Shown here piece by piece: positions 1 to 8,449 of a stretch of DNA of 21,297 nucleotides. Both the position numbers and the translations under genes were made by a program. Position 1 is the stretch's first letter. Each line of letters begins with the position of its first letter. Source of the DNA: Burkholderiales bacterium (GTDB lineage Bacteria; Pseudomonadota; Gammaproteobacteria; Burkholderiales; Burkholderiaceae); assembly GCA_947372535.1 (NCBI GenBank), contig CANBUA010000046.1, forward strand, positions 1-21,297. Reading direction: 5' to 3'. Below the pieces are notes generated by a model. That model was given only the letters and a program-made list of their open reading frames with translations. It searched no databases and was not told where the DNA came from.

Positions 1-629
1 TGGGAGCGCGCGAAGTCCTCGGCCTTGAAGCCGCGCGCATCGAGCAGCACCACGGCGAGCACATCACCCAGGGCCATCTGCGCGGTCGTGCTGGCCGTGG
101 GCGCCAGGTTCAAGGGACAGGCCTCGACGGCCACGAAGCTGTCAAGCACGATGTCGGCATGGCGTGCCAAGGCCGAATCCATCTTGCCGGTCATGGCGAT
201 CAGGCGCACGCCCTGGCGCTTGAGCACATTGAGCAGGCCGGTGATTTCTTCGCTCTCGCCGGAGTTGGAGATGGCCAGCACCACGTCGCTGGGCTGGACC
301 ATGCCCAAGTCGCCATGGTGCGCCTCGGCCGGGTGCACGAACATGGCCGGCGTGCCAGTCGAGGCCAGGGTGGCAGCGATCTTGCGTCCCACATGGCCAC
401 TCTTGCCCATGCCCATCACGACCACCCGCCCCCGGCACGCCAGAATCAGCTCGACCGCCGCCAGCAAGGCCTGGCCAGCCGGGCCACTCAGGCGCGACTG
501 CATGTCCAGCAGGGCCTGGGCTTCGATCTGCAAGGCCTGGTGCGCCAGGCTCAGCAGCTCGGCGGACGAGGCGGCAGGCCGGGGCGTTTTGGCGCCAAAA
601 TCGGCCGCGTTGGTCTGGGGATGCAACAT
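1..629 (-). CDS. kdsD: Arabinose-5-phosphate isomerase (KpsF/GutQ family), 5' part only
   Basis: Read on the minus strand from ATG at 629, the frame stays open to the window edge and gives the first 209 residues. KdsD interconverts D-ribulose 5-phosphate and D-arabinose 5-phosphate, the first step to Kdo for lipopolysaccharide, in the cytosol. The SIS sugar-isomerase domain is clear: GRVVVMGMGKSGHVGRKIA, then HPAEAHHGDLGM, then ISNSGESEEI, which are family hallmarks. The C-terminal CBS pair expected in a protein of roughly 320-340 residues lies outside the window. The gene is divergent from the antiporter gene, with 44 bp between start codons, an arrangement I recall from other Burkholderiales. 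GutQ is an alternative name in the same family, but the context favours kdsD. Confidence 0.93.
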   Translation of the reverse strand, partial: MLHPQTNAADFGAKTPRPAASSAELLSLAHQALQIEAQALLDMQSRLSGPAGQALLAAVELILACRGRVVVMGMGKSGHVGRKIAATLASTGTPAMFVHPAEAHHGDLGMVQPSDVVLAISNSGESEEITGLLNVLKRQGVRLIAMTGKMDSALARHADIVLDSFVAVEACPLNLAPTASTTAQMALGDVLAVVLLDARGFKAEDFARS

Positions 630-673
630 GAGACAGGGTCCGCACAGTAGGATCCAGGGATTCTAGGGACAAG

Positions 674-2698
674 ATGGCCACCACGCTCGAACTGACCTTG
701 CTGTACTTGATGGCCGCCGTGATCGGCGTCGTCGTCTGCCGCTTCATGAAGTTGCCGCCGCGGGTGGGCTACCTGGCCGCCGGCGTGCTCATCGGGCCCA
801 ACGCGCTGGCCCTGGCCAAGGACTCCAGCGGCGTCGCCCACCTGGCCGAGTTCGGCGTGGTCTTCCTCATGTTCGTGATCGGGCTGGAGTTCAACCTGCC
901 CAAGCTGCGCAGCATGCGCTCGCTGGTGTTCGGCCTGGGCTCCAGCCAGGTGATCTTGACCATGCTGGCCACCGTGGGCGGCTTTTTCGCGCTGAGCCTG
1001 GGGCTGGAGTGGGCCGGCCTGGGCGGCAAGCACCCCAATGGCCTGCTGGGCTGGGGCGTGAACTGGCAGAGCGCCATCGCCCTGGGCGGCGCCCTCGCCA
1101 TGAGCTCGACCGCCATCGTCGTGAAGATGATGGCCGACCGGCTGGAGATCGACGCCGAGCATGGCCGCCGCGTCATGGGCATCTTGCTGTTCCAGGATCT
1201 GGCCGTGGTGCCTTTGCTGGTGCTCATCCCCACCCTGAGCGATAGCGGTGCGGACCTCACCAAGGCCTTGCTGCTGGCCTCCGTCAAGGCGGCCGTGCTG
1301 CTGGGCCTGCTGCTGGCGGGCGGGCAAAAACTCATGCACTGGTGGCTCAAGCTGGTGGCGCGCCGCCAGAGCGAAGAGCTGTTCATGCTCAACCTGCTGC
1401 TGGTCACGCTGGGCCTGGCCTGGCTGACCGACTACTTCGGCCTGTCGCTGGCGCTGGGCGCCTTCGTGGCCGGCATGCTGGTGGCCGAGACCGAGTTCAA
1501 GCACCAGGTGGAGACCGACATCCGCCCCTTCCATGATGTGCTGTTGGGCCTGTTCTTCATCACCATCGGCATGAAGCTGGACTGGCACGTGGTGTTCGAC
1601 CACTGGCTGCTGGTGCTGCTGCTCTCGACCTTGCCGGTGCTCTTCAAGTTCGGCATGGTGGCGGGCCTGGCAAGATGGTTTGGCGCACCGCCTGGCGTGG
1701 CCTTGCGCACCGGCCTGTATCTGGCGCAAGCCGGCGAGTTCGGCTTCGTGCTGCTGGACCTGGCCGCCGACAACCAGCTGCTGGCGCACAAAGCGCAATC
1801 GCCCCTGCTGGCCTCCATGGTGATCTCCATGATGGCCACGCCGCTGATCATCGTCTACAGCAACCGCATCGTCACCAAGCTGTCGGCCACCGACTGGATG
1901 ATGCAATCGCTGGCCATGACCAAGATCGCCACCAAGTCGATCAACGTCGAGCGGCACGTGCTCATCTGCGGTTATGGGCGCAGCGGCCAGAACCTGGCAC
2001 GACTGCTGACGCTGGAGCACATTCCCTACATCGCGCTGGACCTGGACCCAGACCGCGTGCAGCAGGCCGATGCGGCCGGCCAGCAGGTGGTCTTCGGCGA
2101 TGCCACGCGCTTGCAAAGCCTGATGGCCGCTGGGCTGTCGCGCGCCAGTGCCGTGGTCATCACTTTTCCCAATGTGTCGGCGGCCCGCAAAATCCTGGAC
2201 GTCATCCGCCGCGAGGCACCGCAAGCGCCCGTGGTGGTGCGCACCATCGACGAATCAGGCCTGGACGAGTTGAAGGCTGCCGGCGCCACCGCCGTGGTGC
2301 CCGAAGCCATCGAGGGCTCGTTGATGCTGGCCTCCCAAGCCCTCGCGCTGGTGGGCGTGCCCATGCGCCGCGTGATCCGCCTGGTGCAGAGCCAACGGGC
2401 AGCTCGCTACGGCCTGATGCGCGATTACTTCCATGGCGCCGATGACGACACGGTCGATGAGCTGGACTTGCAGCGCCTTCAATCGCTCACCTTGAACGAA
2501 GATGCTGTCTGCCTGGGATTGCCCCTGGGCGAGCTGCACCCGATGATCCCCGGTGTGGCGGTGGTGTCCGTGCGCTGTGCCGACGGTTCCGTGGTCAAGC
2601 CGGACCCGGGCTTGCGCGTCCGACAAGGCGACACCATGGTGCTGTCAGGCCGACCAGGTGACTTGGCCCGCGCCGAGGCCACGCTGATCAACGGCTGA
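674..2698 (+). CDS. Monovalent cation:proton antiporter, KefB/KefC-type (CPA2 family)
   Basis: 674 residues. The N-terminal ~390 residues are a Na+/H+-exchanger-type membrane domain with about a dozen hydrophobic segments. It includes the family stretches AMSSTAIVVKMMADRLE, GILLFQDLAVVPLLVLIP and GLFFITIGMKLDW. A Rossmann-type RCK_N (TrkA-N) domain begins near residue 427 with HVLICGYGRSGQNLARLL, followed by an acidic strand end (ALDLDPD) expected to bind NAD(H) or another nucleotide. A TrkA-C-like domain fills the last ~80 residues. The protein is expected in the inner membrane, exchanging K+ or Na+ for protons. Whether it is glutathione-gated like E. coli KefC cannot be judged, and no separate KefF/KefG subunit gene is adjacent. 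It is divergent from kdsD and convergent with the cyclic-nucleotide-binding gene. Confidence 0.9.
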   Translation: MATTLELTLLYLMAAVIGVVVCRFMKLPPRVGYLAAGVLIGPNALALAKDSSGVAHLAEFGVVFLMFVIGLEFNLPKLRSMRSLVFGLGSSQVILTMLATVGGFFALSLGLEWAGLGGKHPNGLLGWGVNWQSAIALGGALAMSSTAIVVKMMADRLEIDAEHGRRVMGILLFQDLAVVPLLVLIPTLSDSGADLTKALLLASVKAAVLLGLLLAGGQKLMHWWLKLVARRQSEELFMLNLLLVTLGLAWLTDYFGLSLALGAFVAGMLVAETEFKHQVETDIRPFHDVLLGLFFITIGMKLDWHVVFDHWLLVLLLSTLPVLFKFGMVAGLARWFGAPPGVALRTGLYLAQAGEFGFVLLDLAADNQLLAHKAQSPLLASMVISMMATPLIIVYSNRIVTKLSATDWMMQSLAMTKIATKSINVERHVLICGYGRSGQNLARLLTLEHIPYIALDLDPDRVQQADAAGQQVVFGDATRLQSLMAAGLSRASAVVITFPNVSAARKILDVIRREAPQAPVVVRTIDESGLDELKAAGATAVVPEAIEGSLMLASQALALVGVPMRRVIRLVQSQRAARYGLMRDYFHGADDDTVDELDLQRLQSLTLNEDAVCLGLPLGELHPMIPGVAVVSVRCADGSVVKPDPGLRVRQGDTMVLSGRPGDLARAEATLING

Positions 2699-2734
2699 GC
2701 CTCAGCGCCTGCGTCTAAGCCTGTGCTTGAAACA

Positions 2735-3205
2735 TCAGGCGTTCGGAATCTGGCGATGCAGGTTGGCGCTCATCCGGCTGGCCATCACGGCACCGGCGGC
2801 ACGCACCACCTCGACCGCGACCGGTGGCACGCGTGCGGCCAGCTCCTCGAAGCGTTGCAGGCGCAGGGCCCAGACCGTGCACTGGGTCATGGCCTCCACA
2901 TTGGCCATGCGGCCCGTGTCGGTGAACAGGCCCGGCTCGCCCACCATCGAGCCCGTGCGCAAGATGGCGATGCGCTGTCCGCTGCCGACCGGCAGGCCGC
3001 TGACGAACACCTGCAAGGAGCCGGCCTCCAGGAAATAGACCGTGCGGTCGTGGTCGCCTTGCTTGATCAACAAGTCTCCCGGCCGCAATTCGTGGCGGGT
3101 GAGGTATTGCCCGAAGGTCCGCCATTGCTGCGCATCCAGCCGCGGGCGAAACACATCCTCCGCATTGAGGGTTTGAATCGCGCGAACCAGATCGGCGGTG
3201 TCCAT
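2735..3205 (-). CDS. Stand-alone cyclic-nucleotide-binding (CNB) domain protein
   Basis: 156 residues from the ATG at 3205. I prefer this start because GAGGA sits 7 bases upstream. The frame opens 17 codons further (3256), but that start has no comparable ribosome site. Almost the whole protein is one CNB beta-roll: RPGDLLIKQGDHDRTVYFLEAG near residues 41-62, then a phosphate-binding-cassette-like segment with Gly89-Glu90 and Arg99 (MVGEPGLF, then TGRMANVEA). The Glu and Arg that normally hold the ribose and phosphate are retained, so cAMP or cGMP binding is plausible. There is no helix-turn-helix and no kinase or channel domain, so it is not a Crp-type regulator. It is convergent with the cation antiporter, 36 bp apart. 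Partner and output are unknown. Confidence 0.8.
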   Translation of the reverse strand: MDTADLVRAIQTLNAEDVFRPRLDAQQWRTFGQYLTRHELRPGDLLIKQGDHDRTVYFLEAGSLQVFVSGLPVGSGQRIAILRTGSMVGEPGLFTDTGRMANVEAMTQCTVWALRLQRFEELAARVPPVAVEVVRAAGAVMASRMSANLHRQIPNA

Positions 3206-3243
3206 GGGGGAATCCTCGCTGGGCAGGGGCGCCCTCTTGTGCA

Positions 3244-3272
3244 GTTGATCAATCAACGATTCGCTAATCTAA
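3244..3272 (+). promoter_or_regulatory. Candidate sigma-70 promoter for the DUF2805 gene
   Basis: TTGATC (3244-3249), a 17-base spacer and TCTAAT (3267-3272) form a reasonable -35/-10 pair. Transcription would start near 3279. This argues against the TTG codon at 3277 as the start of the downstream gene and favours 3310 or 3340. Judged by eye only. Confidence 0.4.
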
Positions 3273-3309
3273 TGCATTGCGGGGCCAGATGCACGCTGAT
3301 GAAACGCCG

Positions 3310-3570
3310 ATGACGTGGCGCCTGCCTGACAATACGGTCATGGCCAAACCAATTCCCCGCCTCACGCCTGAAGAAATCACGCAAGTGATCGCGACCGCCT
3401 GGGATGACCGCCCGCCCTTCCATCAAGTGCTGCTCAAACATGGCGTCTCACACGGCCAGTTGGTGCAGTTGCTCAAGCGCGAGCTCACGTCCAATGCCTT
3501 CAAGGTCTGGACGGCGCGCTACAAGGGCCTCAAGCCGCCCGCCCCCGCCAAACGCGCACCACGCCGTTGA
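3310..3570 (+). CDS. Small DUF2805 / TIGR03643 family protein
   Basis: 86 residues from ATG 3310. In-frame alternatives are TTG 3277, which lies at or before the likely transcription start, and ATG 3340, which gives 76 residues beginning MAKPIPRLTPEE. None has a strong ribosome site, so the start is uncertain. The conserved core is RLTPEEITQVIATAWDDR, then FHQVLLKHGVSHGQLVQLLK, then SNAFKVWTARYKG. This is the pattern of the small TIGR03643/DUF2805 family, whose function is unknown to me. Its helical make-up and a basic C-terminal tail (APAKRAPRR) suggest a small DNA- or RNA-associated protein, but that is inference. It is divergent from the CNB gene. Confidence 0.75.
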   Translation: MTWRLPDNTVMAKPIPRLTPEEITQVIATAWDDRPPFHQVLLKHGVSHGQLVQLLKRELTSNAFKVWTARYKGLKPPAPAKRAPRR

Positions 3571-3645
3571 GCATTCGCCGACTTGATGGCTACAGGATGT
3601 AGCTGGGTCGTAAGTGTCTGTATCGTGCTGCCATTTTGCTTGAAA

Positions 3646-3660
3646 TGGGCACGTCCTTGC
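3646..3660 (+). promoter_or_regulatory. Possible sigma-54 promoter for the PQQ/PEP-CTERM gene
   Basis: TGGGCACGTCCTTGC has the invariant GG and GC with the required 10-base gap and a perfect TTGC. The inner -24 bases do not match the usual CACG. It ends 49 bases before the start codon. RpoN together with a PrsR-type activator is reported to control PEP-CTERM genes in some betaproteobacteria, which is why I note it. Weak evidence. Confidence 0.28.
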
Positions 3661-3709
3661 CCCTACGCTTGCCATCCAACGCCAGGACGGCAAACTCAAG
3701 GAGCGCGGC

Positions 3710-4990
3710 ATGCAGGCATCGTCAACATCATCGGGATTCAGCTTCAGGCTGCGCTTTCAGGCGCCCCTGATGGCACTGGCCCTCACCGTGGCCGCCACCA
3801 GCGCCCACGCGTTGGACGGCACCGTGGTCGCCACCGGCCTGAACCAATCCCTCTACCTGACGGCGCCCCTGGGCGACAGCCGCAGCTTCGTCGTCGAGAA
3901 GACGGGCGTCATCCAGGTGCTCTCGGGCGGCAGCGCGCTGGCCACGCCTTTCCTGGACATCTCCAGCAAGGTCGCCACGGATGGTGAACGCGGCCTGCTG
4001 GGCCTGGCGTTTGACCCCAACTACGCCACCAACGGGCGCTTCTATGTGGACTACATCGACAAGGCCACCAACAACACGGTGGTTGAGCGCTACACCCTGG
4101 GCACACCCGGCAGCAATGTGGCCGATGCCGGCTCCGCGCAGCGCCTGATCACCATCCCACAAGAATCCTTCAACAACCACAAGGCTGGGTGGATCGCCTT
4201 CCGGCCCGGTGACACGAGCAACCTTTACATCGCCACGGGTGATGGCGGCAGCGGCAACGACCCCAATGGCAACGGCCAGAACCGCGACACCCTGCTGGGC
4301 AAGATGCTGCGCATCGATGTCAGCGGCAGCACCGCCGGCTACACCGTGCCGACCGACAACCCCTTCGTGAACCAGGCCGGCACCCGCCCAGAAATTTGGG
4401 CGTTGGGCCTGCGCAACCCCTGGCGCAACAGCTTCGACCGCGCGACCGGCGATTTCTGGATCGCCGACGTGGGCCAAGCCACCCGCGAAGAAATCAACCT
4501 GGAGAAAGCCGGCACGGCTGGCGGGCGAAACTACGGCTGGCGCCTGCGCGAAGGCACCATCGCCACGCCAGGCGTGGGCGGGTCAGCACCAGGCCTGACC
4601 GACCCTGTGTTCGATTACAAGCGCCTGGAGCAGCCAGGCGGCCTGGGTGGCTCGATCACGGGCGGTTATGTCTACCGCGGGCCATCGATTGCCGACGCGG
4701 ATGGCCGCTACTTCTTTGGCGATTACGTGGCCGGCAAGCTCTACTCTTTCCTGCCCGATGCCTCAGGCCATGTCACCGACTTTCGGGACGACACCGCTGC
4801 CGTGCTTGATGGCACGGGCCTCGATGGCATCGTGTCGCTGGGCGAAGATGGCTTTGGCAAGCTCTATGTGGTGGGCATCAACGGCACCATCGTGAACCTG
4901 ACGTCCAGCGTGCCGGAGCCCGGCACCTGGGCGTTGATGCTGGGTGGGCTGCTGGCGATTGGCTTTACTTCCCGATGCAAAAACGGCTGA
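3710..4990 (+). CDS. Secreted PQQ-type sugar dehydrogenase (GSDH family) with PEP-CTERM anchor
   Basis: 426 residues, with AAGGAG just upstream of the ATG. A signal peptide covers about residues 1-33, with a hydrophobic run ending in AATSAHA. The body is a six-bladed beta-propeller of the glucose/sorbosone dehydrogenase family: [80 protein letters not shown] and [21 protein letters not shown]. His157 (NNHKAGW) sits where the family's catalytic histidine is expected. By family knowledge it would oxidise an aldose or similar sugar with PQQ in the cell envelope; the substrate is unknown and no PQQ biosynthesis gene is present here. The C-terminus is a PEP-CTERM sorting signal: [11 protein letters not shown], a hydrophobic helix, then a basic end (SRCKNG). 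Its last 26 bases overlap the 3' end of mnmE on the other strand. Confidence 0.88.
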   Translation: MQASSTSSGFSFRLRFQAPLMALALTVAATSAHALDGTVVATGLNQSLYLTAPLGDSRSFVVEKTGVIQVLSGGSALATPFLDISSKVATDGERGLLGLAFDPNYATNGRFYVDYIDKATNNTVVERYTLGTPGSNVADAGSAQRLITIPQESFNNHKAGWIAFRPGDTSNLYIATGDGGSGNDPNGNGQNRDTLLGKMLRIDVSGSTAGYTVPTDNPFVNQAGTRPEIWALGLRNPWRNSFDRATGDFWIADVGQATREEINLEKAGTAGGRNYGWRLREGTIATPGVGGSAPGLTDPVFDYKRLEQPGGLGGSITGGYVYRGPSIADADGRYFFGDYVAGKLYSFLPDASGHVTDFRDDTAAVLDGTGLDGIVSLGEDGFGKLYVVGINGTIVNLTSSVPEPGTWALMLGGLLAIGFTSRCKNG

Positions 4991-6437
4991 AAATCTCGCC
5001 CAACAAGTCATCGGCCGAGAACGCCCCCGTGATGCGCCCCAGGGCATCGTGGGCCAGGCGCAGCTCCTCGGCCAACAAGTCCAGCGCGCCGTCTTGCTGA
5101 TCGGCATGCTGCTGCGCCAGGGCCAGGTGCTCGCGCGCCTGGATCAAGGCCTGCACGTGGCGCTGGCGGGCGATGAACAGCCCTTCGGGGTTGTGCTGCC
5201 AGCCGGCCAAATCGAGCAGCAGGCGGCGCAGTGCTTCCAGGCCCTGGCCGGTTTTGGCTGACAAGGCCACGGCCTGGCCGGCGGGCAAGTGTTCACGGGC
5301 CAGGCAGTCGCTGAGCGCCTCGGCGCCAAGCGTTTGCTCGTTCGCTGACAAGGCGTCCACCTTGTTGAACACATGCACCACGCGGTTGGCGCCTCTCAGC
5401 GCGCCGGCCAACCGCTCGGCGATGGCCGCGTCAGCCTGGGCATACTGCGCATCGTCCACCCGCGCCAGGTCATGCAAAAAGAGCACCGCATCGGCCTGGC
5501 CGATGGCTTCCCAGCTGCGCGCCATGCCGATGCGCTCGACCTCGTCGCTGGCCTCGTGCTCGGCACGCAGGCCGGCGGTGTCGATCACCTTGAGCGGCAC
5601 GCCCTCAATCTGGATCGTCTCGCTGACCTTGTCGCGCGTGGTGCCGGCGATCGGCGTGACGATGGCCAGCTCGGCGCCGGCCAGGGCATTGAGCAGCGAA
5701 CTCTTGCCCGCATTGGGCTGCCCGGCGATCACCACCTGCAGGCCTTCGCGCAGCAAGGCGCCTTGGCGCGCCTGGTTCAGCACACCGTCCAGGGCCTGGG
5801 CCAACTGGGTCAAGCGGCCGCGCGCATTGGCTTTTTCCAGGAAGTCGATCTCCTCTTCGGGGAAATCCAGCGTGGCCTCGACCAGCATGCGCAGGTCGAT
5901 CAGGCGGTCGCGCAGGGCATTGATCTCTTTGGAGAAAGCCCCGCCCAGCGAGCGGCTGGCCGAACGCGCCGCGGCTTCGGTGTTGGCATCGATCAGGTCG
6001 GCCACGGCCTCGGCCTGGGCCAGGTCGAGCTTGTCGTTGAGGAAGGCGCGCTCGGTGAACTCGCCCGGCTCGGCCAGGCGCAGGGCGGGCAACAAGGGCT
6101 TGCCGGTGATGGCGTCAAGCGTGGCGGCCACCTCCAGGCAGCGGGCCACCAGCAGTTGCAGCACCACCGGGCCGCCGTGGGCCTGAAGCTCCAGCACGTC
6201 CTCGCCGGTGTAGCTGTGGGGCGCCGGGAAGTAGAGGGCCAGGCCATGGTCGATGGGCTCGCCCGAGGCATCACGCAAAGGGCCGTAGGTGGCGTGGCGG
6301 GGCTGGAGCTCGCGGCCGGTCAAGGCGCGCGCCAGGGGCGCCAACTGACGGCCCGACACGCGCACCATGCCGACGGCGCCTCGTCCGGGCGCGGTGGCCA
6401 CGGCCACGATGGGTGCATCTCGATCTGTCCAAGCCAT
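4965..6437 (-). CDS. mnmE: tRNA uridine-5-carboxymethylaminomethyl modification GTPase
   Basis: 490 residues, the usual MnmE length. The N-terminal tetrahydrofolate-binding domain starts [23 protein letters not shown]. The inserted G domain has GQPNAGKS (239-246), TPIAGTTRD (261-269), DTAG (286-289) and NKVD (358-361). The protein ends in the invariant FCIGK (486-490), whose Cys is important for activity. With MnmG it installs the cmnm5 group on the wobble uridine of several tRNAs in the cytosol. In many proteobacteria mnmE directly follows yidC; here about 10.9 kb separate them. Start at ATG 6437 matches family N-termini, although no strong ribosome site is visible. It may be transcribed with the hydroxylase gene 55 bp upstream. 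Confidence 0.97.
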   Translation of the reverse strand: MAWTDRDAPIVAVATAPGRGAVGMVRVSGRQLAPLARALTGRELQPRHATYGPLRDASGEPIDHGLALYFPAPHSYTGEDVLELQAHGGPVVLQLLVARCLEVAATLDAITGKPLLPALRLAEPGEFTERAFLNDKLDLAQAEAVADLIDANTEAAARSASRSLGGAFSKEINALRDRLIDLRMLVEATLDFPEEEIDFLEKANARGRLTQLAQALDGVLNQARQGALLREGLQVVIAGQPNAGKSSLLNALAGAELAIVTPIAGTTRDKVSETIQIEGVPLKVIDTAGLRAEHEASDEVERIGMARSWEAIGQADAVLFLHDLARVDDAQYAQADAAIAERLAGALRGANRVVHVFNKVDALSANEQTLGAEALSDCLAREHLPAGQAVALSAKTGQGLEALRRLLLDLAGWQHNPEGLFIARQRHVQALIQAREHLALAQQHADQQDGALDLLAEELRLAHDALGRITGAFSADDLLGEIFSRFCIGK

Positions 6438-6492
6438 GGCGCTATTGTCGCCCGGCCATGCAGGCAGGCCGCTTTGAACTCAAGCCGTCAGC

Positions 6493-7500
6493 TCAGACGG
6501 CCACTTTGCCGGTGGCATCGCTGTCCAGCGGACGGGCTGGCGAAGGCGCTGCCGAAGCGGTGGTGACCGTGACAGGCGCAGCAGCCGTGCCGGCCATGGA
6601 TTGGATCTGGCGAGCCTTCCAGCTTTTCCAGGTGAAGGGAATCAGCAACTGGCCCCAGTAGCTCTGCACCGGGTAGTGGAGCTCGTTGAACAGGCCCATC
6701 TTCTCGGGGCGCGCGCGGCCCTTGGGGAACACGAAGGTGCCAAACAGGTGATCCCACAGCATCACCACCGAGAAGTTCTTGGCCTCTTCGATCTTGTTGG
6801 AGTGGTGCCAGCGGTGGATCTGGTTGGTACCGATGAGGTAGTTCAGCGGCCCGAAATCGAACCTCACGTTCATGTGCGTGATCACGGCCAGCACCGCGCC
6901 AATGGTGTTGGCCATGATGATGGCCTCGACGCTCACGCCCGTCTGGTAGGCCACGAAGATGGGCAGCAGGCGACGCCAGGTGATGTCGATGGGGTGCACG
7001 CGGCTGGCGTTCATGAAGCTCAGGCGGTGACCGCAATGGTGCACGCTGTGGAAGCGCCAGAAGAAATCAACCTCATGGGCGATCCGGTGGGTGGCGTAGA
7101 ACATGAAGTCGAAGGCCCACCAGGCCACGATCACCTGGCCCCACATGGGCAGGTGGGCGGGCGAGTAGGCATCGGGGATCCAGCCGTGCTGGAAGACCAG
7201 CGCGCGGCCGCCTTCGGCCATCCAGTGGACGGCGGCGCCTTGCAGGGCCGTGATGGCAAGCAGGCCTGCGTTGTTGAGCAGGTCGGTCCAGACCTCGTTC
7301 TTCTCGAAATCGTTGGGTTGCTCAGGCCAGATGTACTGCATCGCCACGGTGAGGGCGAAATAAGGCAGCATGAAATACATCACCACCTTGTTCTGGTTGT
7401 AATCCAGATACCAGGTGGACCAGATGCCCAGCGCCACGGCCACGGCCATGAAGGCCCAACTGAACACCAGTCTGCGCATGCTGCGTGTGCTTTCACTCAA
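6493..7500 (-). CDS. Membrane fatty-acid hydroxylase / sterol desaturase family protein
   Basis: 335 residues from a TTG at 7500, which has GGGAG 9 bases upstream. An ATG at 7479 (MRRLVFSW) is an alternative that would remove seven residues. Several hydrophobic segments mark an inner-membrane protein. The di-iron histidine boxes of the family are intact: H138-RIA-H142, H151-SV-HH155 and H229-RW-HH233, with HPID at 169. Such enzymes hydroxylate or desaturate lipid substrates using O2, but the substrate cannot be told from sequence. The N-terminal ~125 residues hold two or three membrane spans, and the C-terminal ~40 residues are Ala/Pro-rich and probably disordered. It lies upstream of mnmE on the same strand and is divergent from the second PEP-CTERM gene. 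Confidence 0.85.
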   Translation of the reverse strand: MSESTRSMRRLVFSWAFMAVAVALGIWSTWYLDYNQNKVVMYFMLPYFALTVAMQYIWPEQPNDFEKNEVWTDLLNNAGLLAITALQGAAVHWMAEGGRALVFQHGWIPDAYSPAHLPMWGQVIVAWWAFDFMFYATHRIAHEVDFFWRFHSVHHCGHRLSFMNASRVHPIDITWRRLLPIFVAYQTGVSVEAIIMANTIGAVLAVITHMNVRFDFGPLNYLIGTNQIHRWHHSNKIEEAKNFSVVMLWDHLFGTFVFPKGRARPEKMGLFNELHYPVQSYWGQLLIPFTWKSWKARQIQSMAGTAAAPVTVTTASAAPSPARPLDSDATGKVAV

Positions 7501-7580
7501 AACGATTGGCTCCCAACAGGTGGCAGTTTGACTTGCCCGAACGGATCACGTCAAAGGGGTTTGTCCGGGACCAAGCGCTG

Positions 7581-7602
7581 ACCCCCTCAATCATGGGGGG
7601 GT
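7581..7602. other. Short inverted repeat between the hydroxylase and PEP-CTERM genes
   Basis: ACCCCC (7581-7586) and GGGGGT (7597-7602) could pair around a 10-base loop within the 193-bp divergent intergenic region. There is no T-run, so it is not a terminator. The rest of 7501-7693 shows no clear -35/-10 pair. CATAAT at 7644-7649 could be a -10, but it lacks a -35. Confidence 0.25.
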
Positions 7603-7693
7603 GGCGCCTGTCCTCAACCAAGGAGAACTTCCTGCCCGACGGACATAATTCGACAGAATATTTTCTCATCCAACAGCCAGCAGGGAGCACGGC

Positions 7694-8434
7694 ATGAAGC
7701 AGCACAAACACCCCTCTCGTCATTTTTTGACGGCCATCATGTTTTTGATGGCAAGCCTAGGCGCACAAGGCGCCCGCGCGCAGGCACTTGCAGAGGCCTC
7801 GCCTGGCCTGAATGACGCACCTTTGAACTGCTCAGGAGCCTTGAGTAGCAGCATCGGCGCCGAAACGCTTTATTTCTGCCAGGGTACGTTAAGCATCGGC
7901 AAAGGCACCCTGTCAGCATCCCAATCGATCAAGATCACGGCCGATGGCGACATCACCGTGACGGACTTGAGCACCATCACCCCCCAACTGATCATCGAAT
8001 CGGGCAAAACCATCCATCTGCAGAGCAGCTTCAGCGGCACGGGCAACGTGATGATCGGCGCACTGGGGGAATTGGGCATCGGGCAACCCATCGATCCGGG
8101 AAGCACGCTTTACATCGATCCATCCCATGGACCGACAAACCTGGACGATGGCAGCAACAGCTTCAGCGGCGCTGTCTCCTTGAGCAATGGCGCAGGCACC
8201 CTGGTGTTCAACAACGACAGCGGCTTGACCCTTGGCACCATCGTCGTCGGCGGCAACCTGATGGTGACCAGCCTCAGCGGCGACATCCAGAATGCGCAAT
8301 TGGTGATTTCCGGCTCGGGTTACTCGACCCTGAGCACCGTGTCAAACTCGGGCACCATCCCGGAACCGGGTACCTGGGCCTTGATGGGCTTGGGCCTGGC
8401 AGGCATCGCGTCGGCCGCACGTCGTCGCGCCTGA
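7694..8434 (+). CDS. PEP-CTERM sorting-domain protein, function unknown
   Basis: 246 residues, with GGGAG 6 bases before the ATG. The signal peptide covers about residues 1-29 (FLTAIMFLMASLGAQGARA). The mature part has few charges, is rich in Ser, Gly, Thr and Ile, and has repeated short strands (SIKITADGDITV, PQLIIESGKTIHLQSSFS, GNVMIGALGELGIG). This looks like a parallel beta-helix or filament-like exported protein. Two cysteines near the mature N-terminus (NCSG and FCQG) could form a disulphide. The C-terminus is a textbook PEP-CTERM signal: [19 protein letters not shown], then ARRRA. By family knowledge an EpsH-type exosortase, not in this window, would process it. A surface or exopolysaccharide-associated role is inference. 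I do not recognise the mature domain. Confidence 0.82.
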   Translation: MKQHKHPSRHFLTAIMFLMASLGAQGARAQALAEASPGLNDAPLNCSGALSSSIGAETLYFCQGTLSIGKGTLSASQSIKITADGDITVTDLSTITPQLIIESGKTIHLQSSFSGTGNVMIGALGELGIGQPIDPGSTLYIDPSHGPTNLDDGSNSFSGAVSLSNGAGTLVFNNDSGLTLGTIVVGGNLMVTSLSGDIQNAQLVISGSGYSTLSTVSNSGTIPEPGTWALMGLGLAGIASAARRRA

Positions 8435-8439
8435 CGACG
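8420..8439. other. Hairpin at the convergent gene ends
   Basis: CGTCGTC (8420-8426) and GACGACG (8433-8439) pair over a 6-base loop. The left arm encodes part of the arginine tail of the PEP-CTERM protein, and the right arm spans its stop codon. There is no T-run, so it is not a standard terminator. It could stabilise 3' ends at the convergence with the racemase-family gene. Confidence 0.3.
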
Positions 8440-8449
8440 CCCCGCATCC

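Noticed and set aside
551..2224. Long open frame antisense to the cation antiporter gene
   Set aside because: The translation is Gln/His-rich and low in complexity with no domain. It is a by-product of GC-rich codon use in the antiporter gene.
2694..2706. GCTGAG-C-CTCAGC inverted repeat at the antiporter stop codon as a terminator
   Set aside because: The stem is only 6 bp with a 1-base centre and has no T-run.
7521..7536. TGGCAGTTTGACTTGC upstream of the second PEP-CTERM gene as a sigma-54 promoter
   Set aside because: The GG-to-GC gap is 11 bases, not 10, and it lies over 150 bases from the start codon.
7493..7723. Small minus-strand open frame in the hydroxylase/PEP-CTERM gap
   Set aside because: It has no ribosome site or family resemblance and overlaps the 5' end of the PEP-CTERM gene.
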